From NCBI RefSeq assembly GCF_003003075.1, contig NZ_PVTX01000001.1, positions 558,001 through 622,000 of the forward strand: 64,000 nt of DNA, in the 5' to 3' direction. Positions 16,392 through 25,165 of the stretch are shown piece by piece. Numbering within the stretch: position 1 is the first letter of the stretch; the number at the start of each line of letters is the position of its first letter. The notes under the pieces are model-generated. The model ran no database searches and was not told the DNA's origin. It saw only the letters and a list, made by a program, of their open reading frames with translations. The DNA comes from Isoptericola halotolerans (GTDB lineage Bacteria > Actinomycetota > Actinomycetes > Actinomycetales > Cellulomonadaceae). A program made the position numbers and the translations under genes.

Positions 16392-17305
16392 TTCAAGAGG
16401 TCGCCAAGACCCGTGGTGCGAGCCGCGAGCTGCGGAAGGGCGACGGCAAGGCTGCCGCGATCTTCCTCGCTCCCTGGTTCCTGGGACTCGGGCTGATCAC
16501 GGCCTTTCCTCTGCTCGCCTCGCTGTACCTGTCGTTCACCGACTACAGCCTGCTCGAGGCGCCGAGCTGGATCGGGCTCGAGAACTACCAGCGGATGTTC
16601 GAGGACCCCCGCTGGCTCCAGTCGCTGAGCGTGACGCTGCGCTACGTGCTGATCTCCGTGCCGCTGCAGCTCATGGCGGCCCTCGCGCTGGCGATGGTGC
16701 TGGACCGCGGCCTGCGCGGCCTGGCCATCTACCGGTCGGTCTACTACCTGCCCTCGCTGCTCGGCAGCTCGGTCGCCATCGCGCTGCTGTGGCGCCAGGT
16801 GTTCGGCGCGGACGGCCTGGTGAACCAGGTCCTGGGGTACTTCGGCATCCAGGGCTACGGCTGGGTCTCGCACCCGGACTACGCGCTGGGGACGCTGATG
16901 ATCCTCAACGTGTGGACGTTCGGCGCGCCGATGATCATCTTCCTCGCCGGCCTGCGGCAGATCCCGGCCATGTACTACGAGGCCGCGTCGATCGACGGCG
17001 CGTCCAAGGTGCGGCAGTTCTTCAACATCACGATCCCGCTGCTGAGCCCGATCATCTTCTTCAACCTGGTGCTCCAGCTCATCGGGGCGTTCCAGTCGTT
17101 CACCCAGGCGTTCATCGTCTCGGGCGGCACCGGCGGACCGGTCGACTCGACGCTCTTCTACACGCTGTACCTGTACCAGAACGGCTTCAAGTCGTTCGAC
17201 ATGGGGTACGCCTCGGCGATGGCCTGGTTCCTGCTCCTCATCGTCGCCGGCATGACCGCCGTCAACTTCCTCGCCTCCAAGTACTGGGTCTTCTACGATG
17301 ACTGA
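16382..17305 (+). CDS. CUT1 sugar ABC transporter permease (MalF/UgpA-like)
   Basis: A 307-residue inner-membrane permease with six predicted hydrophobic spans and the cytoplasmic EAA loop (YYEAASIDGASKVRQFFNIT) that docks the ATPase. It would import oligosaccharides or uronate-containing sugars with the permease and binding protein downstream. GTG start, GGGGAGGTG site 5 nt upstream. It overlaps the next permease by 8 nt. No ATPase gene is nearby, so a shared MsmK/MsiK-type ATPase encoded elsewhere is expected, as is common for CUT1 systems in actinobacteria. Operators upstream (16236-16285) indicate LacI control. Confidence 0.93.
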   Translation: MSVIQEVAKTRGASRELRKGDGKAAAIFLAPWFLGLGLITAFPLLASLYLSFTDYSLLEAPSWIGLENYQRMFEDPRWLQSLSVTLRYVLISVPLQLMAALALAMVLDRGLRGLAIYRSVYYLPSLLGSSVAIALLWRQVFGADGLVNQVLGYFGIQGYGWVSHPDYALGTLMILNVWTFGAPMIIFLAGLRQIPAMYYEAASIDGASKVRQFFNITIPLLSPIIFFNLVLQLIGAFQSFTQAFIVSGGTGGPVDSTLFYTLYLYQNGFKSFDMGYASAMAWFLLLIVAGMTAVNFLASKYWVFYDD

Positions 17306-18251
17306 CACGCCCGTGCGCCCCGACGCACCCACCCAGACGACGACGAAGCCGCCCGTGCGGGAACGCCGGTCGCTGTCCGAGGTCGCCGCCCAGGTCCCCG
17401 ACGCCCCGCGCCGACGCACGGTCGGTCCGCAGGTCCGCAGGGTCCTCAAGCACGTGCTGCTGATCGGCTTCGGGCTGATCATGCTCTACCCGCTGCTGTG
17501 GATGCTCTCCAGCTCGTTCAAGCCCAACGAGATCATCTTCCGGGACCCGAGCCTCATCCCCAGCGCCATCGACCTCTCCAACTACGGCGAGGGCTGGAAC
17601 GCGCTGCTGCACCCGTTCCACCACTACCTGCTCAACTCGGCGATCATCGTGCTGGGCTCCGTGGTGGGAAACCTGGTCTCGTGCTCGATGGCGGCCTACG
17701 CGTTCGCCCGGCTGAAGTTCCGCGGCCGGCCGATCTGGTTCGCCATCATGCTGATGACGATCATGCTGCCGATCCACGTGATCATCGTGCCGCAGTACAT
17801 CCTGTTCTCCGAGCTGCAGTGGATCAACACGTTCCTGCCGCTGATCGTCCCGAAGCTGCTGGCCACGGACGCGTTCTTCATCTTCCTCATGGTGCAGTTC
17901 TTCCGCGGGCTGCCGAAGGAGCTGGACGAGGCCGCGCGTCTGGACGGCTGCGGGCACGGCCGCATCTTCCTGCAGATCATGCTGCCGCTCTCGCTGCCGG
18001 CGCTGGCCACGACGGCGATCTTCACCTTCATCTGGACGTGGAACGACTTCTTCAGCCAGCTGATCTTCCTGACCCGGCCCGACATGTACACGGTGCCCAT
18101 CGCGCTGCGGACGTTCATCGACGCCACGAGCAACAGCTCGTGGGGCCCGCTCTTCGCGATGTCGATCGTGTCCCTGATCCCGGTCTTCATCGTCTTCCTC
18201 TTCGGCCAGAAGTACCTGGTCAAGGGGATCGCCACGACAGGCATCAAGTAA
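17298..18251 (+). CDS. CUT1 sugar ABC transporter permease (MalG/UgpE-like)
   Basis: A 317-residue permease with a polar N-terminal tail (about 55 residues) and six membrane spans. The EAA motif reads DEAARLDGCGHGRIFLQIML, followed by the characteristic FIWTWNDFFSQLIF near the C-terminus. It overlaps the first permease by 8 nt, so the pair is translationally coupled and forms the membrane heterodimer. A hairpin at 18262-18283 separates it from the binding-protein gene. Confidence 0.94.
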   Translation: MTDTPVRPDAPTQTTTKPPVRERRSLSEVAAQVPDAPRRRTVGPQVRRVLKHVLLIGFGLIMLYPLLWMLSSSFKPNEIIFRDPSLIPSAIDLSNYGEGWNALLHPFHHYLLNSAIIVLGSVVGNLVSCSMAAYAFARLKFRGRPIWFAIMLMTIMLPIHVIIVPQYILFSELQWINTFLPLIVPKLLATDAFFIFLMVQFFRGLPKELDEAARLDGCGHGRIFLQIMLPLSLPALATTAIFTFIWTWNDFFSQLIFLTRPDMYTVPIALRTFIDATSNSSWGPLFAMSIVSLIPVFIVFLFGQKYLVKGIATTGIK

Positions 18252-18261
18252 CCGCTCCGAC

Positions 18262-18283
18262 GAGGTCCCGACGGCGGGACCTC
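18262..18283 (+). terminator. Intercistronic hairpin between permease and binding protein genes
   Basis: GAGGTCCCG pairs perfectly with CGGGACCTC around a 4-nt loop. Inside the operon it may act as a partial terminator or protect mRNA, letting the binding protein be made at a different level from the permeases. Confidence 0.55.
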
Positions 18284-18332
18284 CTGCTAGATGACAACGA
18301 CGACGTTTCGTCACGCACACCCAAGGAGAATC

Positions 18333-19673
18333 ATGCGAGCAACGACCACTCGACGTGGACGGACCCGCGCCGCCTTCATCGCCATGACGGCGGCCGGTGC
18401 CATGGCGCTCGGCGCCTGCGGCAGCGGCTCGAGCGGCGGTCCCGGATCCGACAGCACCCAGGCCGAGGAGGGCGGCGAGGGCGACGGCGTCGAGATCCGC
18501 TTCTCGTGGTGGGGCTCGGACGACCGCCACCAGACCACGCAGGAGATCATCGACCTGTTCGAGGAGAAGAACCCGGGCATCACGGTGGTCCCGGACTACA
18601 CCGACTGGGGCGGCTACTGGGACAAGCTGGCCACGTCGACGGCCGGCGGCGACACCCCGGACGTCATCACCCACGAGGAGCGCTTCATCGCCGACTACGC
18701 CAACCGCGGCGTGCTCGCGGACCTCGAGTCCCTCGACATCGACACCTCCGAGATGCAGGACACCGTGATCGACGGCGGGCGCGTCGACGGCACGCTCTAC
18801 GGCCTGGCCACCGGCGTCAACGCCTACGCGATGATGGCCGACCCGCAGATCTTCGCCGACGCCGGCGTCGAGGTGCCGGACGACACGACCTGGACGTGGG
18901 AGGACTTCGTCGCCGTCTCGGGCGAGCTCTCGAAGGCGGCCGGCGACGGCGTCTACGGCACCCAGGACATCGGCTTCAACGAGGCCGGCCTGAGCATCCT
19001 CGCGCGGCAGAAGGGCCAGAACCTCTACAACGAGGACGGCTCGCTCGGCGTCGACGCCGAGACCGTGTCGCAGTTCTTCCAGATCGGGCTCGACCTGCAG
19101 GAGAACGGCGGCGCCCCGGACGGCAGCCGCACCGTGGAGATCCAGAACGCCGGGCCGGAGGGCTCGCTGCTGGGCACCAACGCCGGCGGCATGGGCGTGT
19201 GGTGGTCCAACCAGCTCGGCGCGCTGAGCTCGGCGTCGGGCCACGAGCTCGAGCTGCTGCGCATGCCGGGCGAGACGGAGTACGAGCGGACCGGCATGTA
19301 CTTCAAGCCGGCCATGTTCTACTCGGTCTCCGCGACCACCGAGCACCCGGAGGAGTCGGCGATGTTCGTCGACTTCCTGCTCAACGACCCGGAGGTGGCC
19401 GCGCTGCAGCTCACCGACCGCGGTCTGCCGTCGAACCTGTCGGTGCGTGAGTCCATCCTCGGCGACCTCGAGGCCGCGGACGCCAAGGTCGCCGACTTCA
19501 TGGCCGACCTCGAGGACGAGATCGTCGACGGCCCCCCGGTGCCGCCGAACGGTGCCGGCGACGTCCAGGACATCATGATCCGACTCAACTCCGAGGTGCT
19601 CTTCGGCTCCATGACCCCGGACGAGGCCGCCGAGGCGTTCCTCTCCGAGGTCGAGGCAGCGACATCGAACTGA
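18333..19673 (+). CDS. Sugar-binding lipoprotein of the CUT1 ABC importer
   Basis: A 446-residue lipoprotein: Arg-rich n-region, hydrophobic stretch and lipobox LGAC with the lipidated Cys at residue 29, then a Gly/Ser linker. The mature part has the cluster B/family 1 binding fold (IRFSWWGSDDRHQTTQEII, TDWGGYWDKLATSTAGGDTPDVI, YGLATGVNAYAM, MFVDFLLNDPEVA). ATG at 18333 is set by AAGGAG 4 nt upstream; the upstream in-frame start lacks a site. It captures the sugar on the cell surface for the two permeases. Unusually the binding protein comes last rather than first. Confidence 0.95.
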   Translation: MRATTTRRGRTRAAFIAMTAAGAMALGACGSGSSGGPGSDSTQAEEGGEGDGVEIRFSWWGSDDRHQTTQEIIDLFEEKNPGITVVPDYTDWGGYWDKLATSTAGGDTPDVITHEERFIADYANRGVLADLESLDIDTSEMQDTVIDGGRVDGTLYGLATGVNAYAMMADPQIFADAGVEVPDDTTWTWEDFVAVSGELSKAAGDGVYGTQDIGFNEAGLSILARQKGQNLYNEDGSLGVDAETVSQFFQIGLDLQENGGAPDGSRTVEIQNAGPEGSLLGTNAGGMGVWWSNQLGALSSASGHELELLRMPGETEYERTGMYFKPAMFYSVSATTEHPEESAMFVDFLLNDPEVAALQLTDRGLPSNLSVRESILGDLEAADAKVADFMADLEDEIVDGPPVPPNGAGDVQDIMIRLNSEVLFGSMTPDEAAEAFLSEVEAATSN

Positions 19674-19717
19674 GCCACCTCGGTCCCGAGCTGATGCCTC
19701 AGCTCACCTGACCCGAA

Positions 19718-19760
19718 GGGCACGGGGCCGCCGACCGGAACCTCCGGCGGCCCCGTGCCC
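19718..19760 (+). terminator. Terminator of the sugar ABC operon
   Basis: A perfect 15-bp GC stem (19718-19732 with 19746-19760) and 13-nt loop lies 44 nt after the binding-protein stop. It separates the ABC operon from the dehydratase gene. Confidence 0.8.
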
Positions 19761-19818
19761 GACGGACCCAGCCCTGCCGGCCGGCGGGGCTGTCGCCGTG
19801 TCGAGGACGGAAGACCCG

Positions 19819-21417
19819 ATGAACGACCTGCTCGTGCTCCGCCAGGGCGACGACGTCGCCGTCGCCACCCGCGACCTCACGCCCGACGACCGCGCCGTCG
19901 CACCCGACGGGAGCGCCGTCGTCGTCCGCGGTGCCGTGCCGCGCGGCCACAAGGTCGCGCTGCGGGCCGTCGCCGCCGGGGCGCCGGTGCACAAGTACGG
20001 CCAGGTCATCGGGGTCGCGACGGCGGACATCGCCGTGGGCGACCACGTGCACGCGCACAACCTGGGGTTCGACCCGGGCGAGCGCGAGGCGCCGCTCGGC
20101 GGCACCCACACCGAGCTCACGGTGCCCGACGGCGTCCCGCGGCCGACCTTCCGCGGCTACCGGCGCGCGGACGGCCGGGTGGGGACCCGCAACTACCTGG
20201 CGATCCTCACGAGCGTGAACTGCTCGGCGACGACGGCGAAGATGATCGCGGAGCAGTTCCGCGGCGCCGCCCTCGACGAGTTCGAGCACGTGGACGGCGT
20301 CATCGCCCTGACCCACACGTCCGGGTGCGGGCTCGTGCCCGACTCCGAGGGCGGTCAGATGCTGCTGCGGACCCTGCGCGGGTACGCCGCGAACCCCAAC
20401 GTCGCGGGCGTGCTGGTCCTCGGCCTGGGCTGCGAGATGGTGCCCGGGGCGGCGCTGTCCGCGCGCTCCGGCTCCGTCGCCGACCTCGGCATGCCGGGCG
20501 TCGGTGCCCCGGACGACGCCGCCGGCTCGGGGTTGCTGGCCGCGATCCCGGAGGACACCGTGGTGCGGTCGATGACCATCCAGGAGACCGGGGGAGTGCG
20601 CGCCTCGGTGCGGGCCGGCGTCGAGGCGGTGCGAGCGATGCTGCCCGCGGTGAACGCCCGCCGGCGCACCGAGTGCGACGTCTCCGAGCTGGTCCTGGGG
20701 TTGGAGTGCGGCGGCTCCGACGGCTACTCCGGGATCACCGCGAACCCGGCGCTCGGCTGGGCCTCGGACCGGATCGTCGCCTACGGGGGGACGTCCGTGC
20801 TCGCCGAGACGCCCGAGGTCTACGGGGCCGAGCACCTCCTCACCGCGCGGGCGACCTCCCCGGGCGTCGCGAAGAAGCTGCTGGACCGGATCGACTGGTG
20901 GCGCGACTACGTGGCGGCGGGCCAGGGCACCCTGGACAACAACCCCTCGCCGGGCAACAAGGCGGGCGGTCTGACGACGATCCTCGAGAAGTCGCTCGGC
21001 GCCGTGGCCAAGGGCGGCACGGCCGACCTGACGGCCGTGTACGAGTACGCGGAGCAGATCACCGACCGCGGCTTCACCTTCATGGACACCCCGGGCTACG
21101 ACCCGGTGTCCGTGACGGGGATGGTGGCGGGCGGCGCGAACGTCGTCGTGTTCACCACCGGGCGCGGCTCGGTGTTCGGCTGCCAGCCGACACCCTCGAT
21201 CAAGGTCGCCACGAACACCCCGATGTACGACCGGATGGCCGAGGACATGGACGTCAACGCCGGGCGCATCGTGGACGGCACCGCGACGGTGGAGGAGGTC
21301 GGCGAGGAGATCCTGGCGAAGATCCTCGCGGTCGCGTCCGGCGAGCAGTCGGTGAGCGAGGAGCTGGGCATCGGCGCGGAGGAGTTCATCCCCTGGCACG
21401 TCGGCGCGGTGACCTGA
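19819..21417 (+). CDS. UxaA-family altronate / galactarate dehydratase
   Basis: A 532-residue sugar-acid dehydratase. Residues 1-90 form the SAF domain (KVALRAVAAGAPVHKYGQVIG), followed by the UxaA/GarD core with FRGYRRADGRVGTRNYLAIL, SVNCS, HTSGCGL, LECGGSDGYSGITANPALG and GCQPTPSIK. Conserved Cys and His bind the metal. Such enzymes make 2-keto-3-deoxy sugar acids from altronate (from galacturonate) or galactarate. In a locus with a rhamnogalacturonan lyase, altronate from galacturonate is the likely substrate (inference). The start is the ATG with GGAAG 6 nt upstream; a GTG at 19798 is in frame but less well placed. The isomerase and reductase of this route are not in the window. Confidence 0.9.
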   Translation: MNDLLVLRQGDDVAVATRDLTPDDRAVAPDGSAVVVRGAVPRGHKVALRAVAAGAPVHKYGQVIGVATADIAVGDHVHAHNLGFDPGEREAPLGGTHTELTVPDGVPRPTFRGYRRADGRVGTRNYLAILTSVNCSATTAKMIAEQFRGAALDEFEHVDGVIALTHTSGCGLVPDSEGGQMLLRTLRGYAANPNVAGVLVLGLGCEMVPGAALSARSGSVADLGMPGVGAPDDAAGSGLLAAIPEDTVVRSMTIQETGGVRASVRAGVEAVRAMLPAVNARRRTECDVSELVLGLECGGSDGYSGITANPALGWASDRIVAYGGTSVLAETPEVYGAEHLLTARATSPGVAKKLLDRIDWWRDYVAAGQGTLDNNPSPGNKAGGLTTILEKSLGAVAKGGTADLTAVYEYAEQITDRGFTFMDTPGYDPVSVTGMVAGGANVVVFTTGRGSVFGCQPTPSIKVATNTPMYDRMAEDMDVNAGRIVDGTATVEEVGEEILAKILAVASGEQSVSEELGIGAEEFIPWHVGAVT

Positions 21418-21430
21418 CCGTCGGCGCGCT

Positions 21431-22237
21431 TCAGGCGCGGGTCACCGGCTGCTGGAGCTCGGTCACCCAGTCGCTCTGGTCGTGGTCCGGCTCCGCGCGC
21501 ACGTACAGCTCCCGGCACGGCCCGGACGGCACGTAGCCCCGCTCGGTCATCTCGGTGTGCAGCGCCTGCCACGACCCGGCGATCCCGTCCACCGGCCCGT
21601 GGTGCACCGCGCACATGGCGGTGCCGACCGCCGGCAGGTCGACGATCTCGAAGCCCGGTCGGGCGTCGCCGCCGTAGGCGTACCCCACGACGACACGCAG
21701 GCCGTCCTCCCCGGTGTCGTACTGGGCGATCGGCGTCTCGAGCAGCCCCTGGTTCGGTGCGAGCGCCCGGGCGACGGCGTCGAAGGAGGGGCCCACGACG
21801 CCGGGCACCTCGGGCTGGGCGCCGACGACGGTGACGCGCGCGGCGAGCCGGACGGCGGGCAGGGACTTCTGGACGATCTCGATGCTGGTCATGACCTTCT
21901 CCTTCGCGATGAGCCGGAGCCTGCGCTCGACGTCGACGAGCCGGGCCGTCGCCTGCTCGTGCTCCTGTGCCACCTCTGCCCGCCGGACCTGCAGCAGGCC
22001 GGTGAGCCGACCGACGTCCACGCCGTCGGCCAGGATCAGCGCGATGTCGTCGAGGCCGAACCCGAGCTGGCGCAGGGCGACGATGCGATGGAGCCGATCG
22101 AGCTGGGACGGGTCGTAGGAGCGGTATCCGGTGAACCGGTCGACGTGGGCGGGGACGAGCAGCCCGGCGGTGTCCCAGTGCCGCAGCATGCGGTGGGTCA
22201 CCTGACCGATCTGCGCGAACGCCCCGATGGACAACAT
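21431..22237 (-). CDS. MerR-family regulator with GyrI-like effector domain
   Basis: A 268-residue regulator: N-terminal MerR winged helix (IGAFAQIGQVTHRMLRHWDTAGLL, RFTGYRSYDPSQLDRL), coiled dimerisation helix (about 75-110) and a C-terminal AraC-effector/GyrI-like domain (VQKSLPAVRLAARVTV) of the kind that binds hydrophobic drugs in BltR/BmrR. No separate efflux gene adjoins it. It lies 63 nt downstream of a MarR gene on the same strand and converges on the dehydratase with only 13 nt between stops. Confidence 0.9.
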   Translation of the reverse strand: MLSIGAFAQIGQVTHRMLRHWDTAGLLVPAHVDRFTGYRSYDPSQLDRLHRIVALRQLGFGLDDIALILADGVDVGRLTGLLQVRRAEVAQEHEQATARLVDVERRLRLIAKEKVMTSIEIVQKSLPAVRLAARVTVVGAQPEVPGVVGPSFDAVARALAPNQGLLETPIAQYDTGEDGLRVVVGYAYGGDARPGFEIVDLPAVGTAMCAVHHGPVDGIAGSWQALHTEMTERGYVPSGPCRELYVRAEPDHDQSDWVTELQQPVTRA

Positions 22238-22300
22238 GACACCGTTCTCCCGTCTGTCACCGTGTCAGGGTCAAGCGCGGCGGGGGGTGGGTGCCGCCGG

Positions 22301-22780
22301 TCAGGGCGCGGGTGCGATGGTGCCGCCGACGACGGCGCACCGGTCGTCGTGCGGTGCGGCCCCGCTGGCTGCCCGCTCGAGCAGGGTGCGCAGCGTCGCG
22401 CGCTCGTCGGGGTCGAGGGTCGACAACAGCTCGTCCTCGGCACGGGCGACCGTGGCGTCGAGCCCGGTGACGACCTCGCGTCCGCGCGCGGTGGCCACGA
22501 TGCGTCGCGCCCGCCGGTCGCTGGGGTCGGGCTGCCGCCGGGCGAGGCCTGCCGCGTCGAGCTCGTCGAGCAGGTAGGTCATGACCGTGCGGTCGATCCC
22601 GAGTCGGGCGGCGAGCGCTGCCTGGGTGGGGGGCTCGTCGTGCACGACGGCGGAGAGCACCTCGTAGCCGCGGGACCCCTGCGGCAGCTCGCTGCACGTC
22701 GCGGCCACCCGCTGCTTCCACTCGCGCAGGAGCGCGGCGAGGGACCAGCCGAGAGGCGAGGGCGCGTCGGGTGAGGGCAT
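22301..22780 (-). CDS. MarR-family transcriptional regulator
   Basis: A 159-residue winged helix protein with the MarR core (TQAALAARLGIDRTVMTYLLDELDAAGLARRQPDPSDRRARRIV). It is divergent from the LLM/BBE fusion oxidoreductase, with two palindromes in the 95-nt gap (22810-22830 and 22836-22848), so it probably represses that gene and itself until a phenolic or oxidant ligand binds. ATG start at the gene edge; no other candidate fits better. Confidence 0.92.
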   Translation of the reverse strand: MPSPDAPSPLGWSLAALLREWKQRVAATCSELPQGSRGYEVLSAVVHDEPPTQAALAARLGIDRTVMTYLLDELDAAGLARRQPDPSDRRARRIVATARGREVVTGLDATVARAEDELLSTLDPDERATLRTLLERAASGAAPHDDRCAVVGGTIAPAP

Positions 22781-22809
22781 GCGGCGATCCTACCGCGGAA
22801 TGCGATGTC

Positions 22810-22848
22810 GTCGAGATGAGTTGTCTCGACTATCGTCTGCTCAGCAGA
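22810..22848. promoter_or_regulatory. Two palindromes between MarR and the fusion oxidoreductase
   Basis: GTCGAGA (22810-22816) and TCTCGAC (22824-22830) form a 21-bp palindrome with a 7-nt centre. TCTGCTCAGCAGA (22836-22848) is a second one. Size and position fit MarR-family operators covering a divergent promoter; an AT-rich patch follows at 22849-22857. Confidence 0.65.
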
Positions 22849-22875
22849 TTAAATATCGTCCTCAGGAGGCGCTCC

Positions 22876-25140
22876 ATGTCCGACTACGGCCACGAACTGG
22901 TCTTCGGTACGTTCGTCACCCCGTCAAACCGTGACCCTCAGCAGCCCGTCCGGCTCGCGCAGGCCACCGAGGCCGCGGGACTCGACCTGGTGACCTTCCA
23001 GGACCACCCGTACCAGCCCGGGTTCCTCGACACCTGGACGCTGATCTCCTACGTGGCTGCCGCCACCGAACGCGTGCACCTGGCCGGCAACGTCCTCAAC
23101 CTGCCGCTGCGACAGCCGGCCGTGCTGGCGCGGTCGGTCGCCAGCCTCGACCTGCTCAGCGGCGGGCGCGTCGACCTGGGGCTCGGCGCTGGTGTGTTCT
23201 GGGACGCGATCGAGTCCATGGGTGGCGGTCGGCTGACCCCTGGTGAGTCCGTGACCGCGCTCGACGAGGCGATCGAGATCATCCGAGGGATCTGGAACGC
23301 GGGCGAACGCCGCGTGCTGCGCACCGACGGAGAGCACCACCGGGTTTCCGGCGCCAAGCGCGGGCCCGCGCCCGCGCACGACGTCCCGATCTGGCTCGGC
23401 GCCCTGAAGCCGCGCATGCTGCGGCTCGTCGGGACGAAGGCAGACGGCTGGCTGCCCTCGCTCGCCTACCTCAAGGACGGCGACCTCGAGCGGGGCAACA
23501 CCGTCATCGACGCGGCGGCCGAGGAGGCCGGGCGCCACCCCGCCGAGATCCGCCGCCTGCTGAACGTGCAGGGCGCCATCACCGCGCGCCCGCAGGGATT
23601 CCTGCAGGGCCCCGCCGAGCAGTGGGTCGACGAGCTTGCCGCACTGGCGCTGCAGGACGGCATCGGCACCTTCATCCTGCCGACCGACGATCCCCGGCAG
23701 ATGGCGGTCTTCGGCCAGGAGATCGCCCCGGCCGTCCGCGAGCTGGTCGACCACGAGCGTGCCTCGGCCGGGACCGCACCCGCCTCCACCCAGCGGGGTC
23801 GGGCGGCACTCGCGCTGCGCCGGGACGGGATCGACTACGGCGCCGTGCCGGCCGCGCTGGCGAGCACCGCCGTCGAACCGGGCGACCGCGCCTACGACAC
23901 CGTGCGCCACAACTATCTGCGCTCCGGCGCGCCGGGCCTCGTGCTCCGTCCCCGCGACGCCACCGAGGTCGCCGAAGCCGTCGCCTACGCCCGGGCGCAG
24001 GACGTCCCGCTGGGCATCCGCTCCGGCGGGCACGGCATCAGCGGGCGGTCCACGAACGACGGCGGGATCGTCGTCGACCTCGGGGCGCTCGACGCCATCG
24101 AGGTGGTCGACGACGCCACCCGCCGTGTGCGGATCGGCGCAGGGGCGACCTGGAGTCAGGTCGCCGAAGCGCTTGCACCGCGCGGCTGGGCGATCAGCTC
24201 GGGCGACTACGGCGGCGTCGGTGTCGGCGGGCTCGCCACCGCCGGCGGGGTCGGGTACCTCGGGCGCACGTACGGACTGACCATCGACCACCTCGTGGCG
24301 GCGGAGGTCGTGACGGCGGACGGGCGCGTCGTGCGAGCCTCCGCCACGGAGCACCCCGACCTGTTCTGGGGGCTGCGCGGTGCCGGCGGGAACCTGGGTG
24401 CCGTCACCTGGGTCGAGATCGAGGCGCAGGAGGTCGGCGACGTCGTCTTCTCCCAGATGACCCTCGACGCCACCGACACCGCCGGGCTGCTCGAGCGCTG
24501 GGGGAAGGCGGTCGAGACCGCTCCCCGCGAGCTCACGAGCTTCCTCATCCTGTCGCCAGGCCGGCGTGGGAACGGGCCGGTCGCCCAGCTCATGACTGTC
24601 TACGCCGGTGACGACACCGTCGCGGCCGTCACCCAGCTCGAGCGGTTGGCCGACGCCGGACCGCTCCTGGGGCACGAGGCGTACCTGCTGCCCTACTCCG
24701 GCGTCGTGCAGGCGGCAACGAAGCAGCACCAGGGCGGCGGCGACCCGGCGGTCCGTTCCGCTCTGGTGACCCACCTCGACACGGCGACCGCCCGCGCCTT
24801 CGAACGGGTGGCGGCGTCGGACGCCGCCTACTTCCTGCAGGTCCGCGCGACCGGTGGGGCGGCCCACGACGTCCCGGTGGAGGCCACGGCCTACGCTCAC
24901 CGGCGGCAGAACTTCCTGCTCTCGGCGATGTCCTCCTCGCAGGCCGCGCTCGACGACGTGTGGGACACCGAGGTGATGCCGCACGCGGACGGGCTCTACC
25001 TGTCCTTCGACACCGACACGCGACCCGAGCGGCTCAACGACGCGTTCCCCGAGCCGACCCTGTCACGGCTGCGCCAGGTCAAGCGGGACTGGGACCCGAC
25101 GAACCTCTTCCGCGCCAACTTTCCCGTGCCGCCCGCGTAG
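22876..25140 (+). CDS. Fusion of LLM flavin monooxygenase and berberine-bridge FAD oxidase
   Basis: A 754-residue two-enzyme protein. Residues 1-300 are a luciferase-like (LLM) FMN/F420 oxidoreductase (FVTPSNRDPQQPVRLAQATEA, VASLDLLSGGRVDLGLGAG, PIWLGALKPRMLRL). Residues about 315-754 are a berberine-bridge-type FAD oxidase: PCMH fold with His386 in RSGGHG as the covalent FAD site, GVGVGGLATAGGVGYLGR, and the C-terminal BBE signature DWDPTNLFRANF. The second covalent Cys of bicovalent members is not seen (SSGDYGG there). ATG has AGGAGG 6 nt upstream. Two flavin centres in one chain suggest sequential oxidation of one substrate, or a flavin donor and acceptor. The MarR gene next door suggests an aromatic or electrophile inducer. 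Confidence 0.88.
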   Translation: MSDYGHELVFGTFVTPSNRDPQQPVRLAQATEAAGLDLVTFQDHPYQPGFLDTWTLISYVAAATERVHLAGNVLNLPLRQPAVLARSVASLDLLSGGRVDLGLGAGVFWDAIESMGGGRLTPGESVTALDEAIEIIRGIWNAGERRVLRTDGEHHRVSGAKRGPAPAHDVPIWLGALKPRMLRLVGTKADGWLPSLAYLKDGDLERGNTVIDAAAEEAGRHPAEIRRLLNVQGAITARPQGFLQGPAEQWVDELAALALQDGIGTFILPTDDPRQMAVFGQEIAPAVRELVDHERASAGTAPASTQRGRAALALRRDGIDYGAVPAALASTAVEPGDRAYDTVRHNYLRSGAPGLVLRPRDATEVAEAVAYARAQDVPLGIRSGGHGISGRSTNDGGIVVDLGALDAIEVVDDATRRVRIGAGATWSQVAEALAPRGWAISSGDYGGVGVGGLATAGGVGYLGRTYGLTIDHLVAAEVVTADGRVVRASATEHPDLFWGLRGAGGNLGAVTWVEIEAQEVGDVVFSQMTLDATDTAGLLERWGKAVETAPRELTSFLILSPGRRGNGPVAQLMTVYAGDDTVAAVTQLERLADAGPLLGHEAYLLPYSGVVQAATKQHQGGGDPAVRSALVTHLDTATARAFERVAASDAAYFLQVRATGGAAHDVPVEATAYAHRRQNFLLSAMSSSQAALDDVWDTEVMPHADGLYLSFDTDTRPERLNDAFPEPTLSRLRQVKRDWDPTNLFRANFPVPPA

Positions 25141-25165
25141 CACGCTCGGTCGTGGACCGCGAGCC

